Positions 19,837-20,689 of a stretch of 20,689 nt of DNA are shown here, piece after piece; the first letter of the stretch is position 1; the number at the start of each line of letters is the position of its first letter. The stretch comes from Spongospora subterranea (taxonomy: Eukaryota > Endomyxa > Phytomyxea > Plasmodiophorida > Plasmodiophoridae), in assembly GCA_900404475.1 (NCBI GenBank), contig OUQQ01000464.1, positions 4,401 through 25,089 of the forward strand. Reading direction: 5' to 3'. Under the pieces are notes generated by a model. The model was not told the origin of the DNA and made no database searches. It saw only the letters and a list, made by a program, of their open reading frames with translations. The translations under genes were made by a program, and so were the position numbers.

Positions 19837-20385
19837 TTATCTGGAATCCGGATATAGCGGATCCAGTGGCCCTTGCGGTCCGCTTCCCTCCTTTTGTTTA
19901 CCAACCCGCCTAGCTGCATCGTCGGCGGCCAACTCTCTAGCTTTGTCCTCAATGCCAGATTGAGGCGACTCGCTTGACGCTCGAAGATCTTGAAACCATT
20001 CTTCCCGTGATTTTGGATCGTCGCCGACATCTGCGGTTGGAGGTGGAATTGACGTCATCTTCACTAATGAGACTATATGATCAACTGGATAATGAACGGT
20101 CAATGGTGATCCATTGTCGCTGTTTACGGGTACGGACCATGTTCCGGCCAACAAACCGTGGATGAACTCAGTTAGTACTGTATGTACTACCAATTCGCCA
20201 TAAATCTCCAACCACATCATTACCGTACAGTAATTGTTCCTAATAAGACTATGTAATTCTAAGTCTGGGTTTTGGGGTCTTATACAAATGTTGGCCTTTG
20301 GGTCTAACGCCTTATTGAAGAGAATTTTTTTTCGGGGTGCCATTTTTAGCTTTATTGTTGATAAAATGTTTTCTTGTGTATGCAA
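19837..20385 (-). CDS. Hypothetical ORF, 182 codons, possibly containing an intron
   Basis: This is the longest hypothetical frame in the window. In-frame ATGs lie at 20385, 20343 (MAPRKK) and 20058 (MTSIPPP). The C-terminal third is hydrophilic and charged (GDDPKSREEWFQDLRASSE, then DKARELAADDAARRVGKQKE) and ends GPQGPLDPLYPDSR. The first two thirds are more hydrophobic (WLEIYGELVVHTVLTEFIHG). The composition shift and a CTCATTAG acceptor-like site just before the third ATG suggest that the C-terminal ~73 residues may form their own exon or small gene, with the rest intron or 5' leader. I recognise no family. It converges on HINT and lies immediately downstream of the acidic minus-strand frame. 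Confidence 0.4.
   Translation of the reverse strand: MHTQENILSTIKLKMAPRKKILFNKALDPKANICIRPQNPDLELHSLIRNNYCTVMMWLEIYGELVVHTVLTEFIHGLLAGTWSVPVNSDNGSPLTVHYPVDHIVSLVKMTSIPPPTADVGDDPKSREEWFQDLRASSESPQSGIEDKARELAADDAARRVGKQKEGSGPQGPLDPLYPDSR
20351..20356 (-). terminator. AATAAA overlapping the stop codon of the acidic ORF
   Basis: On the minus strand CAATAAAG contains both the TAA stop of the acidic frame and a canonical poly(A) hexamer. If used, the transcript would have almost no 3' UTR. The downstream ORF has an ATG at 20343, only 8 nt further on. Confidence 0.4.
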
Positions 20386-20687
20386 GACCGGTTAACACTC
20401 AGATAACTGCCTTTTGTGATGGGTTCCCCGACAGGATCCGTGCCAAACCTGCCCTCACAATACATCTCGCTGATCAGTACAACGACATCCGATTCTGCGA
20501 CTTCAATGCCATGAAGAATCCTCCGCTGCAAGTGGACTGTTCCAGAGGCAATTAGAGCTTCATCAAAAATGATGAAGACTTCTTCATGGTCGCTTATTTT
20601 GCTGTCGTCCTTGTCGCATAGGTCTCCATCATCGCTAGACCCTTCAAAATCGCTGAGGCCGCTGTCTCCAACACTGCCCTCATCGCT
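20352..20687 (-). CDS. Partial acidic protein, C-terminal 111 codons
   Basis: An open minus-strand frame enters from the right edge and ends at a TAA at 20352-20354. It begins with a Ser/Asp/Glu-rich tract (SDEGSVGDSGLSDFEGSSDD, likely disordered and a casein-kinase-2-type target), then a more structured part: EEVFIIFDEALIASGTVHLQ, RRILHGIEVAESDVVVLISE and FGTDPVGEPITKGSYLSVNR. I cannot assign a family. Continuous coding-like composition and a poly(A) hexamer at the stop support a real final exon, although an internal donor (AG|GTTTGG near 20449) leaves room for another 3' end. The 5' part lies outside the window. Confidence 0.5.
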   Translation of the reverse strand, partial: SDEGSVGDSGLSDFEGSSDDGDLCDKDDSKISDHEEVFIIFDEALIASGTVHLQRRILHGIEVAESDVVVLISEMYCEGRFGTDPVGEPITKGSYLSVNRSCIHKKTFYQQ

Positions 20688-20689
20688 GC

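Overview
This is eukaryotic DNA. Its clear genes are split by short GT-AG introns (about 45-250 nt), their products are general eukaryotic proteins, and decayed LTR retrotransposons fill much of the space between them. The compact introns and housekeeping content suggest an invertebrate, possibly a nematode-like animal, but nothing here fixes the taxon. A single N at 3442 shows that this is a draft assembly. There is no operon, CRISPR array or bacterial defence gene.

Layout. Positions 1-420 (minus strand) hold a Ty3/gypsy-type remnant: a CCHC zinc knuckle followed by a broken retropepsin-like segment. Positions 421-2938 are mostly unexplained and contain a pair of ~222 bp inverted repeats (1641-1862 and 2315-2539) that share a coding-like frame. 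Positions 2939-4269 carry the 3' end of a Ty1/copia element (RNase H, minus strand); its terminal ~500 bp is present twice around the N. ALG2 (GDP-Man:Man1/2GlcNAc2-PP-dolichol mannosyltransferase) follows at 4319-5944 in six exons, one ending at a GC donor. A second, older copia fossil (reverse transcriptase plus RNase H, minus strand) lies at about 6870-7870. Positions 8070-11490 are gene-poor.

Positions 11491-14279 encode the least familiar gene: eleven exons join in phase into a predicted 569-residue protein with armadillo/HEAT-like helices at the N-terminal end and TPR-like helices at the C-terminal end. I do not recognise it. A two-exon centrin follows (14964-15539). Positions 15540-18960 are mostly non-coding, with a diverged ~70 bp direct repeat, weak ORFs and two hairpins. 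A five-exon HINT1-type histidine-triad gene, including 30- and 36-nt micro-exons, occupies 18963-19550. The right edge carries minus-strand coding-like sequence: a 549-nt ORF and the C-terminal end of an acidic protein that runs off the window.

The genes do not form a pathway: ALG2 acts in ER N-glycan assembly, centrin in centrosome and basal-body or DNA-repair complexes, and HINT in purine phosphoramidate hydrolysis. I saw no convincing new multi-gene system. The best candidates for novelty are the 569-residue ARM-plus-TPR protein, the GC-AG intron in ALG2 and the inverted-repeat element. All exon models were built by eye from splice signals and reading-frame continuity.
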